Below, one piece after another: positions 31,060 to 40,569 of a stretch of 64,000 bases of DNA (the first letter of the stretch is position 1; each line of letters begins with the position of its first letter). Position numbers and translations under genes: made by a program. The notes beneath the pieces were generated by a model. It searched no databases. It was not told the origin of the DNA and saw only the letters and a list, made by a program, of their open reading frames with translations. Source of the DNA: Phytophthora colocasiae (lineage: Eukaryota > Oomycota > Peronosporomycetes > Peronosporales > Peronosporaceae). The stretch covers positions 1,116,001 to 1,180,000 of the forward strand of contig JAGKQI010000093.1 in assembly GCA_018806915.1 (NCBI GenBank), in the 5' to 3' direction.

Positions 31060-31710
31060 CCGACTTTCATAGGTCAAAAGTTAAACGTATTCATCATTCT
31101 ATTGGCTAAATTTTATGTCCTGACAATGTCCTGCAAAATCCGTTCAAGAATCATTTGGCATTTTCGTGGTGATGTATCATGGGTAGCTGTTTAGCCTGAG
31201 TGATATCTCAATTTGAATGTACCATTTGTCGCGTGGTGGTGGACTCGTTCGTGACTGTCGTTGGAGGCCGTACGTGACGGTGGCCTTTCAGCTTGTCTTC
31301 AGCAGACACCTTACTGTTTGGGCTAGGTGGATGTATGCTTTTTAACTGTGATATTATGCTGGCAAGCAAGCTCCGGTATTGTAGCGCTTCAGAGTCCCCA
31401 GTAGCGTCTGTAATGGGATAGACAAAGTTTTCAATGTTTCACACGCTTCTGTTTGGTGGCTATATAGAGGCACGATTTCAATAGCCATCGATTCATTTCC
31501 GTTTCTACCGCAAAGCTACCACACGTACCGATGCTGCCACTACCACCACCACCACCACCACTAAACCAGACTAAGAGAGCAACGACAGTCGATACTACCG
31601 GATGGGAGATTTTAGGGACGCATGCAAACGCGATACCTGCGACAAGAGACTTAGAAAGACATGAGGAGTTTTAGTCGTTGAATGCAGTAGAAGTGAAGCC
31701 ATTTAGATAG
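31060..31710. other. Right flank of the recombinase gene
   Basis: Non-coding for the most part. It holds the GCAGGACA-type sites at 31116-31134, a TATA-like GGCTATATAGAGG near 31458, and a 47-codon frame (31531-31674) starting MLPLPPPPPP over a CCA microsatellite. Whether that frame is used is unknown. Confidence 0.4.
31116..31134. repeat. TGTCCTG direct pair (right cluster)
   Basis: TGTCCTG at 31116-31122 and TGTCCTGC at 31127-31134, followed by AAAATC. This is the reverse complement of the ATTTTGCAGGACA end found at 28824-28836 on the left side of the recombinase gene. Confidence 0.6.
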
Positions 31711-32188
31711 ATGACACAAAGAAGCATTTTCGACGCCATGCCATGACACAAAGAAGCATTTTCGGCGATTTGCGATGACAGCATTTTCGAGCACGTCGCT
31801 GAGTGTGTCTTTCTGTCATCTACGGTAATGCACCTTTTAGAGTTTTCGAGATAATCGCGTTTGAAGATGACCAATCAAAAATCGTACCTAATCGGACATC
31901 AAAAATTTGAAACCGAAAATCACTGGGAAATGGCTTAAAAGTACTCTTATTCACCTGCTGTTCACACGTTCTTACCATCAATATACAAAACATTAAAAAC
32001 GGAGCAATATTGACTGGACAACTCTCCTAAACATGTCGAGTTTTTGGGGCCTTGAAAATGGAGACATATTTTTTAGATGAACACTACTAGGGCTTAAAAT
32101 AAGCACAAGACGCGGCTCTATCGAGTAGTGTGCTTAAATCGCGATTCGTACTTAGGTTCATTAGTATCATTTGGTCCGCCGCAGTCTC

Positions 32189-32529
32189 TTTTGTACATGT
32201 ATGCAGATCACTTTTCGTACTTTTTTGTGTTTTACTACTACTGTAGTAGTAGATGAGGAGGGGGTGAGCCACTTTGCTGAGCCAGACAAAACCATGCCAG
32301 GTTTAAGACTCGAGTGTGAAGCTCGCCGACTTAAACCGCTCTACCCAGCATGGTTACCTCTACCTCGACTTAGGGTCCTGCCCCCCCTTCCATCTTTTTG
32401 TTGTATAGGGTGAGGCAACAGACATCTCCCCGACGCCGTGAATTTTAGGCCGGCCTCCAGGTTGTGTCAATATTCTCTGCCATACACTGTACTACATGCA
32501 GTTTGATAATGTGATCATGTATGCTACGT
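32189..32529. other. Repeat-rich spacer
   Basis: Includes an imperfect TACTACTACTGTAGTAGTAG dyad near 32234. Otherwise non-coding with no recognisable feature. Confidence 0.4.
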
Positions 32530-32700
32530 GGTAAGCACTGCGGGCCGTCAGTTGTGCACTGTAACTCGAACATGTAGTTTGATTAACGAGGTGTGGAATG
32601 ATGTACTACTAGTAGATTTGAGGACACAAACTCAAGCTCGTTGATCCATGCAAAAAGTCGACCTTTAGGGGACGCTGTACACACCATCTTGAAAACTTTG
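32530..32700 (-). pseudogene. Fragment of an RCC1-repeat gene
   Basis: On the plus strand this stretch matches 38571-38720, inside the RCC1 gene, with several small indels: shared pieces include GTAAGCACTG, ATTAACGAGGT, GATTTGAGGACAC and CATGCAAAAAGTCGACC. On the minus strand a partial peptide (CPQIY preceded by a VDFLHG block) corresponds to the FAWGNDEMGQCG to CPQIY part of the intact protein. It lies about 6 kb from the intact gene, outside the inverted duplication. Confidence 0.7.
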
Positions 32701-33394
32701 TGGTTTGCATACACGCATCTAAAGCTGCATTGTGTATGTAATTTCTCAACCTACTGTAGCGTTTGCCTTTTATCTTGCCCGGCACGTTGAGCAAGTCGTA
32801 TTGCTCTGGCTTCTGCGTCCTGTTCACTTCGTACGGATTCAACACCTTCTGGCCGACAGCAACCACTTGTTGCTGCGCCGCACCCGTAGCTTAGCTGCTA
32901 GGCCCTATTTATTAAATAGACACTACTTCCTAATCCACGAGTCTTTAAAATCGCAAGTGTCTGTCCGTGGTCCGCACACCCGGCCACCAAATTTTCATTG
33001 GACAAAACTAATCTAAGTACGATTAAAATGCTTTGATAAGTACGAAATAATTGCCCCGCTTTACAGACCGGTGATTGGCTAAAATACATTCTACCGAGCG
33101 AAGCGAAGGTACTCGGCCAACCGGCGCGCGCCGAAGGTGTGGCGCCGACGGTGAGTAGTGGGGCAAACTGGAACAGTGAGCCCCACGGGTTTCGACCAAA
33201 CACATACAAACCACCCGCAAAAGAGGGCGCCACTCGGCTAGTGCCTACTTTCGTTCGTTTCGTTTGTGGTGAAGTGGATTCAAATCAAGCCGGATATGAC
33301 GCAGAACGACCACGATGATGGGTGACGTGCGACATGGTGCTACAATAAGGATAGATCCCTGATACGTGAAACCTACTCTAGGACGGGTCATAAG
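32701..33394. other. Non-coding spacer
   Basis: No supported gene. Frames on both strands are short, overlapping and without motifs. A GTGATTGGCTAAAA string at 33072 resembles part of the gypsy LTR at 47509, which may mark an old LTR remnant. Confidence 0.35.
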
Positions 33395-33712
33395 TTAGGA
33401 TCCGATGGGCCTGGCAGAGCTAAGTTCGGATCCCGCAATCTTAAGTTCGGATCCAGTTTGCCTAAGTACGGATCCCAACAGAAGAAGATCTTCGGATCCG
33501 GAGCCAGATCCCCAGATCCAGGATCCTTGGATCCGGGATACTCAAGATCCAAGATCCCAAGATCCAGATCCAAGATCCTCGGATCCTGAAGCCGGATCCT
33601 CAAGATCCAAGACTCTCGGATCCGGATGCCGGATCCTCCTGATCCAAGATCCTCGGATCCAGATGCCGGATCCTAGGATCCAGGCTCGGATCCTCACGAT
33701 CCAAGACATCAA
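33395..33712. repeat. GGATCC-rich minisatellite
   Basis: About 15 GGATCC hexamers and many extra AAGATCC words in roughly 320 bp, in degenerate units of about 20-30 bp such as CTCGGATCCNGATGCCGGATCC. Frames through it give repetitive DPRI/DPRS peptides with no protein-like diversity, so it is not treated as coding. More GGATCC words are scattered to 34100. Confidence 0.85.
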
Positions 33713-34992
33713 CGAAGAGAAGCAGTTGCCAGAGAGACAGCATGATCCAAGATAGAGATTTGCGATGGGATAGATAGGGTACAGGATGCCTTCTAGTGCG
33801 CAAGTGCTTTTCTTCAGGACCTAAGACAAGGGAAGAGGATAGTGTATTGGCCTCCCCTTAGTCTTCTTGCAAGTTTCTTCGCATACCTAGCTCCAGCTAA
33901 GACCGGATCCCCGATTTGGCCTGCTTACCTTACGCTAGTGAAGATCCCGGACCCAACGGTGTTGATTGCTTAACCGTAGGATCCCTCAATCTCTCAACTA
34001 CCCTAAGACCAACCGCTACAGGAGGCGGCAAGTAAGACAGAAAAAGGAAAAGGAAAAGGAGCCCCACACCCACCAAGGCAACCCCGGATCCAAGGATCCA
34101 CACGATCTTCGAGACCAAGACCAAGATCCCCCAACCAGGACCTGTGTGCAGGAACCCCACGCAAGTCCAACCTCCCAAGTCCCCGCCAAGGACGTTCAAG
34201 CCCTCACGCCTATGTACACTCTCCCGTTCCTGAGAGATCAGATCCCGTCCACTGACGGGTACACAAGGTGAGCCTCAGCAACCCCCACGGTTATCGGAGT
34301 ACCCCTTCCGTTATTCAGTGTCTGGGCGACGTGTGTGAACGTATTCAGCTCCTCACAGTTCGTTCCGAGCCCGCCGACACCGTTGAGACCCTCCCGGTGA
34401 CGTGAAGTCGCTCACACAGCTGTCGGAGTACTCACTGAAGTACTTCCAGTCGCCGCCGCCTTCTAGTTGCCGCCCAGTCCCGTTCGCTGCCCGCTCAGTC
34501 CTCGCCGTTCGTCACTCCCGTCCGAAGCCTGGTACTGTCGTTTGGTTGCGTGCTGCCTACGCACAAGCAGTCTTCAATAATCCCACACGCTCTCTTCAGC
34601 GCCAGTTGCAGAGTGAGCCCCTCGCTTGCTCCCTCCATCGTATCTTTCGAAGTGAGCCACCCAGCTTCGTTTCCAAGGTGAGCTATCCTGCTCTTCACTT
34701 CGTCAGCCGGTTCCCCTTCTTCAAGGTATCCGGTACCAAGCAGCCCGCAGCCAGTTCGAATCCTTATCGTACCACTGCTCCGCCACCTCGTGCTGCACTC
34801 CCGTGCTCCCGTACATGTACTCGTAGAAGGCGGCCACACTCATCGACCCGCAATCCTGTCGTTCGCCATTCCCGAGACCGCCAACACTTCTCCCACTCGT
34901 GCTGCAGCTCTTCCAATCCATCGCGTCCAACTCACGGACGTCCTTCAAGCGTCCACGTCGTCCGTCCTTCAAGTGTCCACATCGTCCGTCTG
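33713..34992. other. CT-rich non-coding region, possible retroelement leader
   Basis: Contains a purine run of AGGAAA units near 34030 and long CT-rich stretches. The plus-strand frame 34402-35142 is Ser, Pro and Arg rich with no motif and is probably a composition artefact. I see no LTR pair. Confidence 0.35.
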
Positions 34993-35778
34993 TCAGATTT
35001 GCGTCTGTCGGGCATGACATCCTGTTACACTACATTCACGCAATTCACTTACATGTATGTACCATACATATATTACATGTCCTGTACATCTGTACTTATA
35101 GATTTTTTTCGGGGGGGAAGAACTTTTCGTGTTTCTATATAATAGACAGTTTTTCGCTAAAAGCACCAAAATCGGTGCAGGACGGGCGTGCAGCAGCAAG
35201 TAGATTTTTTTAACCTCGTCCAAGATCGCATCGTTATTAGTGTGCTCGTGGTTGTAGAGTAGCTTGCTACGATTTACCTTTAAAAACAGTATGAGGTGAC
35301 CCGTTTTTTTCGCCCTCCGCAAACGCCAGCGATCCTTCCGCCCACGGTAGTGTAGTTGTCGAGCAGTGTACCGAGTTGCCTGCACGCGCTCATACTCCAT
35401 GGCCCAGTACTCATGAAGTTCAGCCTTGTCGGAGTCCTCATCACTTAGCAGCTCCCGTGCCAGTGCAGCAGATGCCCGCTGCTTCGCTGATAAGCACGGC
35501 CTTGTAAGGTTCTTCAGGCTGCGGTCCTCTCTTCAGCTTCACAGAGGAACTTGTAGGGCCTCTTCAGGCGTCCTGTCACGACTGGGCTTCACGCGGACAC
35601 TGGCAAGGCGCAGCGGATCCTCAGCTTGGTCACTCTCTTCAGCTTCGCTGGGGAACTTGTAGGGCTGATCTTCGAGCGTCCTTGGCACGACTGAGATCCA
35701 CGAGAGCATTGGCAAGGAGCTGGTGATCTTTACGGAGTCTTCTTTCTGGATCTTGCGCAAAAACAATTGCTTGCTCAA
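34993..35778 (-). pseudogene. Decayed coding-like sequence of unknown family
   Basis: Minus-strand frames give protein-like text in two blocks: EDQPYKFPSEAEESDQAEDP with a partner block RTPEEALQVPL, and then ELLSDEDSDKAELHEYW leading to a very basic GRKDRWRLRRAKK region. Stops separate them. An imperfect tandem duplication with a period near 105 bp covers 35523-35730 and creates the paired blocks. The family is unknown; an old retroelement gag is one possibility. Confidence 0.3.
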
Positions 35779-36148
35779 ATGGGGGGTGTCAATTCAAATT
35801 GTGCTGATTGGTCATAATGGTGCGTCTGCTCATCCCTGCCTGCTGCTGCTCAATTGACTACCACTGTTACCTGTTCATGGGCATATCTATCCTGCTGAAT
35901 TGCATATTTTTGAAAAATGAAAGACAGCGTTTATGTCTGGCAAGCTTTTTCGGTGCAAGATTTTTGCCCATCATTTTTGTATCTTGATTTCAGTATGCGT
36001 CGATTCGTTGATTTTTTTCACATACAAACATCAAGATAAATTCAACGTTACGGTGCATAATGCAGCTTAATAAAAAGGCCTAAGCTGCATTATGCAGCAC
36101 TCCGGGTTGGAGGACACATTTCGGAAAATTCTAATCAGCTCACACAAC

Positions 36149-38265
36149 GGTACATGTGAACCTCGTCAACGTGATAAGCATATGTACAGTGAACACAACT
36201 GGCAGCGTTTGCAGGTTGCAGAATGTGAGCTTAGTCCGTCATTTACTCCCCAAGTGATCAAGTTCGAACCAAGATGCGATATTACAACGGTATCCTGCTG
36301 GGCATTGTGGTCTTCCTCGCGGGGATCACCATAGCTTCTTCGTTTGTACACACTGAACAGTATGCTGCCACCGCGAACACCAAAAGCAGATTATTAAGAT
36401 CCTACACGACAACAGGAGGTGATACTGGTACTGACAATGAAAACAGAGTTGGCACTGCAAGTATATCATCGAAAGTGGAGAATTTAATGAGCAAACTCTT
36501 CAAAGGAGCGTCTTCGACCGAGAAAGCGGCCCTTACAAAGTTGCTGAATTCCAATGTCCACCCTAAAGAGCTGTTCGGAACCTTACGACTTGGCGCTGGA
36601 GCCGCAAAACTCGACGATAACCCAGAACTTCTTCAGTGGTTCCGACTCGCGGCAGCCTACAGGAAGAAGAATGGAGACCAGGCACTCCCCGATTTGGAAA
36701 TTTACTTCATGCTACTGCGTCAGCATCAAGCCAAAGACGTGACTTCACTTCTCCTGTCGCTCAAGAAAACTCCAGGCTTGAAGAAACTTGGTACCAGTGT
36801 GGAAAATTCGCTTTCTGGTTCGTGGATGAAGAAAAATCTGAAGCTCGAGACAGACCCAACTGCTCTTTTCAATTCGCTACGTCTGAAAGAAGCAGGAAAG
36901 AAACTGGATGAAACCCCAGTTTTCCACCAGTGGCTCAAGTACGTCGACAGCTACCGGATGATGAAGGGGGGCCATTTCGGCGACATGCACATGCTCACTT
37001 TGTTTCAAAAGACAATGCCCGAAGAAAACGTCGTGACGCTCCTTCACTTACTTCGTCAAACACCACGAATGAAGAACCACGCTGACACGATGCAGAGATT
37101 TTTGTTTCTGGAATCCAAATCTAGTCATCAATTGATGCTCAATGTGTGGCTTAAAGCTGGAGAACGGCCCGAAAAAGTTTACCAAATTTTGCGTTTGGAC
37201 AAAATCGACATGAATGGTTTCGACAACAACGCAATGATCATCCAGTGGCTGCGATACACGAAGCTGTTCCGGGATAAATCGCCAGGCCACGCATTCTCTG
37301 GTGTACAAACTGTGCGTTTCTTGCAGAAGGAGCGACCGCTTCAGTCGGATTGGAATCTCGCCACACTCTTTCAAGTGCTCAAGGAGACCCCAGACTTGAA
37401 AAGGCAGGCAGAAAACATGCAAGCGTACCTCTTTCGGTCTTGGACCGATAAAAGCTTTGACCCGAAGCGTGTTGCAGAAATGTTGGCAGTGAAAGTTGTG
37501 TTGCTGCCGAAGAACGATCCCAGGCATTTGGCTTGGGAAGCTTTCACCCTTTACTTTGCCAAGTACAAGGGAGGAGAAGCGATGCTGAAGAAAGTCCAGG
37601 CTTCGTTCGCCAACGAGAACCCTCGTGGTGCGCTTGCAGCAACGATGAAGTCCAAGTAGCCAGTGGTTTTTCTTTAAACCTTGGACAACGCTCAAATCGA
37701 CTACAAGGTGCAGCCAGAGGCCCCATATCTCAATACAGGAATCCCTGGATCGTTGCAGAACAGAACCACAAACAACGTTACGGTAACGCGTGAGTCCTGG
37801 CACCGAGATGACGCGTTAAGAAACAAATTACTGTAGAAGTTACTTTTCTTGCTTCAGCACTGCTTGTCGTTTCCAGCAATCTCATCGGTGGAGCTGGCAC
37901 GTATCACCTTGAGAGCATATTCCTACTAGCATACTAGGAATTTTCTGCAGGGCGCGGACTTCGGGCGTGATGGCGGGAACGAGGGCTCCTTAGTTTCAAT
38001 TGGACTTGGTACATTCTGGTTTAGCACTTGAATCTTCAGTTGTTTGTGGCCTTCACTAGCGAGTTTTTGCCGTCGATAATGATGAGAACTAGCAGCACTT
38101 ACGGGTCTTCGGTAGCTCAATGCTGCTGCCGGCTTCGAAGTAACAGGCTTTTGGTTCAATTGAACAACAACCGGTATAGCGAGTGGTGCTTGCAGCACAG
38201 TAAGCCGAGCTTGACGTACCATTGACGCACTTGTGCCACGAACTAGAGTCACTCTGTCTGTACTT
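36149..38265 (+). repeat. Left arm of a large inverted duplication
   Basis: Contains RxLR gene copy 1, its flanks, and the 3' end of the RCC1 gene. It matches, in reverse, 40545-42628. Similarity is very high in the RxLR gene and lower at both ends, so the limits are approximate. Confidence 0.85.
36274..37659 (+). CDS. RxLR-LWY secreted effector candidate, copy 1
   Basis: Single exon, 461 residues. Residues 1-23 form a signal peptide (ILLGIVVFLAGITIASS). RLLR at 39-42 is an RxLR motif followed by an acidic stretch and DNENR, a weak EER-like site. The rest consists of about four helical repeats of roughly 90 residues with W and Y positions (LLQWFRLAAAY, FHQWLKYVDSY, IIQWLRYTKLF), the LWY plan of oomycete effectors. 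Such proteins are secreted by the pathogen and act in host cells; the specific target is unknown. Compared with copy 2 it lacks one residue near 230 and four near 408. The gene faces the 3' end of the RCC1 gene. Confidence 0.9.
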   Translation: MRYYNGILLGIVVFLAGITIASSFVHTEQYAATANTKSRLLRSYTTTGGDTGTDNENRVGTASISSKVENLMSKLFKGASSTEKAALTKLLNSNVHPKELFGTLRLGAGAAKLDDNPELLQWFRLAAAYRKKNGDQALPDLEIYFMLLRQHQAKDVTSLLLSLKKTPGLKKLGTSVENSLSGSWMKKNLKLETDPTALFNSLRLKEAGKKLDETPVFHQWLKYVDSYRMMKGGHFGDMHMLTLFQKTMPEENVVTLLHLLRQTPRMKNHADTMQRFLFLESKSSHQLMLNVWLKAGERPEKVYQILRLDKIDMNGFDNNAMIIQWLRYTKLFRDKSPGHAFSGVQTVRFLQKERPLQSDWNLATLFQVLKETPDLKRQAENMQAYLFRSWTDKSFDPKRVAEMLAVKVVLLPKNDPRHLAWEAFTLYFAKYKGGEAMLKKVQASFANENPRGALAATMKSK

Positions 38266-40421
38266 TTCATCTTGGAGACTCTGGCTGTTTGTGGTCTGAT
38301 TACACGTGCATCTAGCGCTGCATCATGGTCTACCAACGCCTGAAGTGCCATCATCTTCGCTAGAGTTTGTGTGGCTGGATCTACCGGAGGTTTCCGGCGT
38401 CTCGCGGCAGCCGCTCGCTCGATTTGCTGGCGTCGAACACGCTCAAAAACTTGTGCGCGTCGCTGTTTGTCGTTCTTGACAGAATTCACATAGTGATTGA
38501 CCAGCTGAGCATACTGAGCCGGTTGTGTTCGTTCCAATGTATCAAGATGGCGCTGAGAGTGACCTGTAAGCACTGTGGAGTGCGCTTCTCCTGCCGCCAG
38601 TTGCGTAACTCGTAGTCCAATTAACGAGGTCACGAGATGTGGAAGGGTGTAGATTTGAGGACACGAACTCAAGCCGCACTGACCCATTTCATCGTTGCCC
38701 CATGCAAAAAGTCGACCGTCAGGGGACGAGACGAGTGAGTGCTGCTTGCCAGCCGCTACGGAGGCGATGGTTAATGGAGGAAGTACAGCACCACTAGACT
38801 GTCGAACTGTATCAAAGTAGGCTACACGCGTAGGTACAGAGCGATCTCGACAGTCTCCAACACCGAGTTGACCACTGGAATTCCAACCGAACGCGAACAA
38901 TTCGTGTGGGCCGCTGGTGACCAGTGTATGAGCTGCACCGCACGCTACGTACGTGCATCTTACGCCTTCTCGCTGGAAAATAACTGGAGCAAACCATGAC
39001 GAGCACTCGTTGTCATCTGAAGTGTCTGTACGTCCAATTTGCCGACCAAGACGACCATATTCTGCCAGTCCACACGTCAACAACTCTCCATTTTGAAGCA
39101 ACGCCGCACTGTGCATATCTCCACAAGCAATCTGCATTACTCGACGGCCTTTGAGCGCTAGAACCTCCATAGGTGAAGCCACTGAGTCAAAGGTTTGTTC
39201 GTGAGCATTCAGCCCATGACCCAGAGCACCACTTCGTCCAATGCCCCACGAAAAAACGTCACCATCTTCAGCCAGAGCAAAGCTATGACTGGCACCACAC
39301 GCCACTTGAACGATTCGTTTGTGTAGTAAAGACTGAACGACTCTAGGGATTGTAGCTCCTTCTTCACTTCTCGACTGCTTCGTACACCTTCGAGACTCGC
39401 AAACATCTCCCCAAGTCAGTAAATACCCTTGTTCACTGGCACCTACGATGTGTGTATCACCGCAAGCCACGTCCAACAGCATACGGGTTAATGCAACACC
39501 ATTTCCGCTCTCCTCTTGCGGATTTCGACTAGTTTGGCTTCCGGATCCCAGTACGAGCAGTTCGCCATCGTGATACAGTGCCAACGTCATATCTCCATGA
39601 CCTGTGAGTTTCACAAGGGAATTACTGTGGTCCTGAGACGCCCTTGTAGCCGTCGTTGGTTCTTCAACAGCTTCCAAATTGGCTTTAGCAGCCATCGCCC
39701 TGACAACTGCAGCAGAAGCTGAAAGCCTACGACGAGACTGACATTCTGCGGCCGCTTGGTTCGCAGCTTCCACTGCTGCGACTGCTGCTATCGCTCCTGC
39801 TGCCATTGGCACCAGAATGGAACACCGAGCGACCAGCGGACGAGCTCCTAACGCACTACGTCGTAACTCGATCTCTGTGAATTCATGGTATGTCTGTGGT
39901 TGCTTGATCTTGGATTGAACTGGGAACTGCGACGCTATTGCTGCCGTTTTCCCCGTAGCAAAGAGACAACAGCCGTCGCGAAGACTGACGTGAGCTTGTA
40001 TTGAATTTGGGAAGTAAAGCACACGTCGGCCATGGAAACGAGGGTCCAAACTGCTGGTTGTGTGCTCGATCACTGCTGCACCACCACGTAATTCTTCGAA
40101 AACGCCACCGTTCACTGCTGCCACACGGAAATATTGTGGTTTATTCCAGTTCTCCATAGTGAAAACATGCAGAGACGGAAGAACTCGTAGTCCAGAGGGT
40201 AAATTCACGGGTGACACTGTAACAACTTGCTCTGGGGGATTTGAGCAGCGCAATACGACAGAATAAAACGCAGCCATTCCACCAACAGTGACGGACACCG
40301 TCTCAGGAGAGCATATAACGCTAGCTATACCAGGAGTTAGACCGGCTCGACGCATCAGAAGACCGTAGTTCTGTTTTGTGGATGATGAAGAAGATCCTCC
40401 ATTGTGAGTTGCGTTTGGCAT
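37926..40421 (-). CDS. RCC1-repeat protein
   Basis: Single exon, 831 residues. RCC1 (seven-blade propeller) repeats fill about 280-620, with recurring VACGDTHIVG, VACGASHSFAL, IACGDMHSAAL, VACGAAHTLV, VAAGKQHSLV and LAAGEAHSTVL blocks. The N-terminal 280 residues are unassigned, with an Ala-rich helical stretch. The C-terminal 200 are basic, with a helical RRAQVFERVRRQQIERA segment. RCC1 repeats act as Ran exchange factors or as protein and chromatin adaptors; the extra ends argue against canonical RCC1. The 3' end lies in the left arm of the inverted duplication, and decayed copies of parts of the gene occur at 40570 and 32530. Confidence 0.85.
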   Translation of the reverse strand: MPNATHNGGSSSSSTKQNYGLLMRRAGLTPGIASVICSPETVSVTVGGMAAFYSVVLRCSNPPEQVVTVSPVNLPSGLRVLPSLHVFTMENWNKPQYFRVAAVNGGVFEELRGGAAVIEHTTSSLDPRFHGRRVLYFPNSIQAHVSLRDGCCLFATGKTAAIASQFPVQSKIKQPQTYHEFTEIELRRSALGARPLVARCSILVPMAAGAIAAVAAVEAANQAAAECQSRRRLSASAAVVRAMAAKANLEAVEEPTTATRASQDHSNSLVKLTGHGDMTLALYHDGELLVLGSGSQTSRNPQEESGNGVALTRMLLDVACGDTHIVGASEQGYLLTWGDVCESRRCTKQSRSEEGATIPRVVQSLLHKRIVQVACGASHSFALAEDGDVFSWGIGRSGALGHGLNAHEQTFDSVASPMEVLALKGRRVMQIACGDMHSAALLQNGELLTCGLAEYGRLGRQIGRTDTSDDNECSSWFAPVIFQREGVRCTYVACGAAHTLVTSGPHELFAFGWNSSGQLGVGDCRDRSVPTRVAYFDTVRQSSGAVLPPLTIASVAAGKQHSLVSSPDGRLFAWGNDEMGQCGLSSCPQIYTLPHLVTSLIGLRVTQLAAGEAHSTVLTGHSQRHLDTLERTQPAQYAQLVNHYVNSVKNDKQRRAQVFERVRRQQIERAAAARRRKPPVDPATQTLAKMMALQALVDHDAALDARVIRPQTARVSKMKSTDRVTLVRGTSASMVRQARLTVLQAPLAIPVVVQLNQKPVTSKPAAALSYRRPVSAASSHHYRRQKLASEGHKQLKIQVLNQNVPSPIETKEPSFPPSRPKSAPCRKFLVC

Positions 40422-40569
40422 CGGATTGTTATATTACCGACGAAAGCAGGGCGATGGTCATCCCAAGCAGGATAAAGCCACATTCCAATTATAAACAAGT
40501 ACATTTGTATTAGCAGCTCGATACTAGGAACAGTAACTCAATATACCTAGACCGAGGGACTCCAGTTCT

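Larger units (their letters stand above)
28777..31825 (+). mobile_element. TIR element with TA duplication carrying a Crypton-like recombinase
   Basis: 3,049 bp bounded by 23 bp perfect inverted repeats starting CCGTAGATGACA (28777-28799 and 31803-31825), flanked by TA on both sides. MITE copy 1 shows a single TA at the same place. Inside the right end the unit ATGACACAAAGAAGCATTTTCG occurs twice, 32 bp apart (31711, 31743), and a related AAGAAGCATTCTC lies inside the left end. No DDE transposase is present; the only large gene is a tyrosine recombinase. Most likely a Crypton landed in a mariner-type MITE. Confidence 0.75.
28759..32188. repeat. MITE copy 2, split by a 3.05 kb insertion
   Basis: The left end (28759-28776) and right part (31826-32188) match MITE copy 1 at 25082-25500, including the right terminal GCCGCAGTCTC. 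The left terminal repeat has lost about ten bases. The uninterrupted copy 1 provides the empty target site. Confidence 0.75.

Noticed and set aside
25082..32188. MITE copies as LTRs of one large retrotransposon
   Set aside because: The repeats have inverted termini, no primer site or polypurine tract, and enclose mariner and Crypton genes rather than gag-pol.
33395..33712. CRISPR-like array
   Set aside because: Units are degenerate, spacers are not unique, and the genome is eukaryotic.
33388..33755. Coding frames through the GGATCC repeat
   Set aside because: Peptides only repeat DPRI/DPRS units in all frames, as expected from a simple repeat.
34402..35142. A 246-codon plus-strand frame
   Set aside because: Ser/Pro/Arg-rich reading of CT-rich DNA without motif, domain or homologue that I can see.
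36260..36275. TTCGAACC strings here and at 28016 as tRNA T-loops
   Set aside because: No acceptor stem or D-loop can be built around them; no tRNA gene was found in the window.
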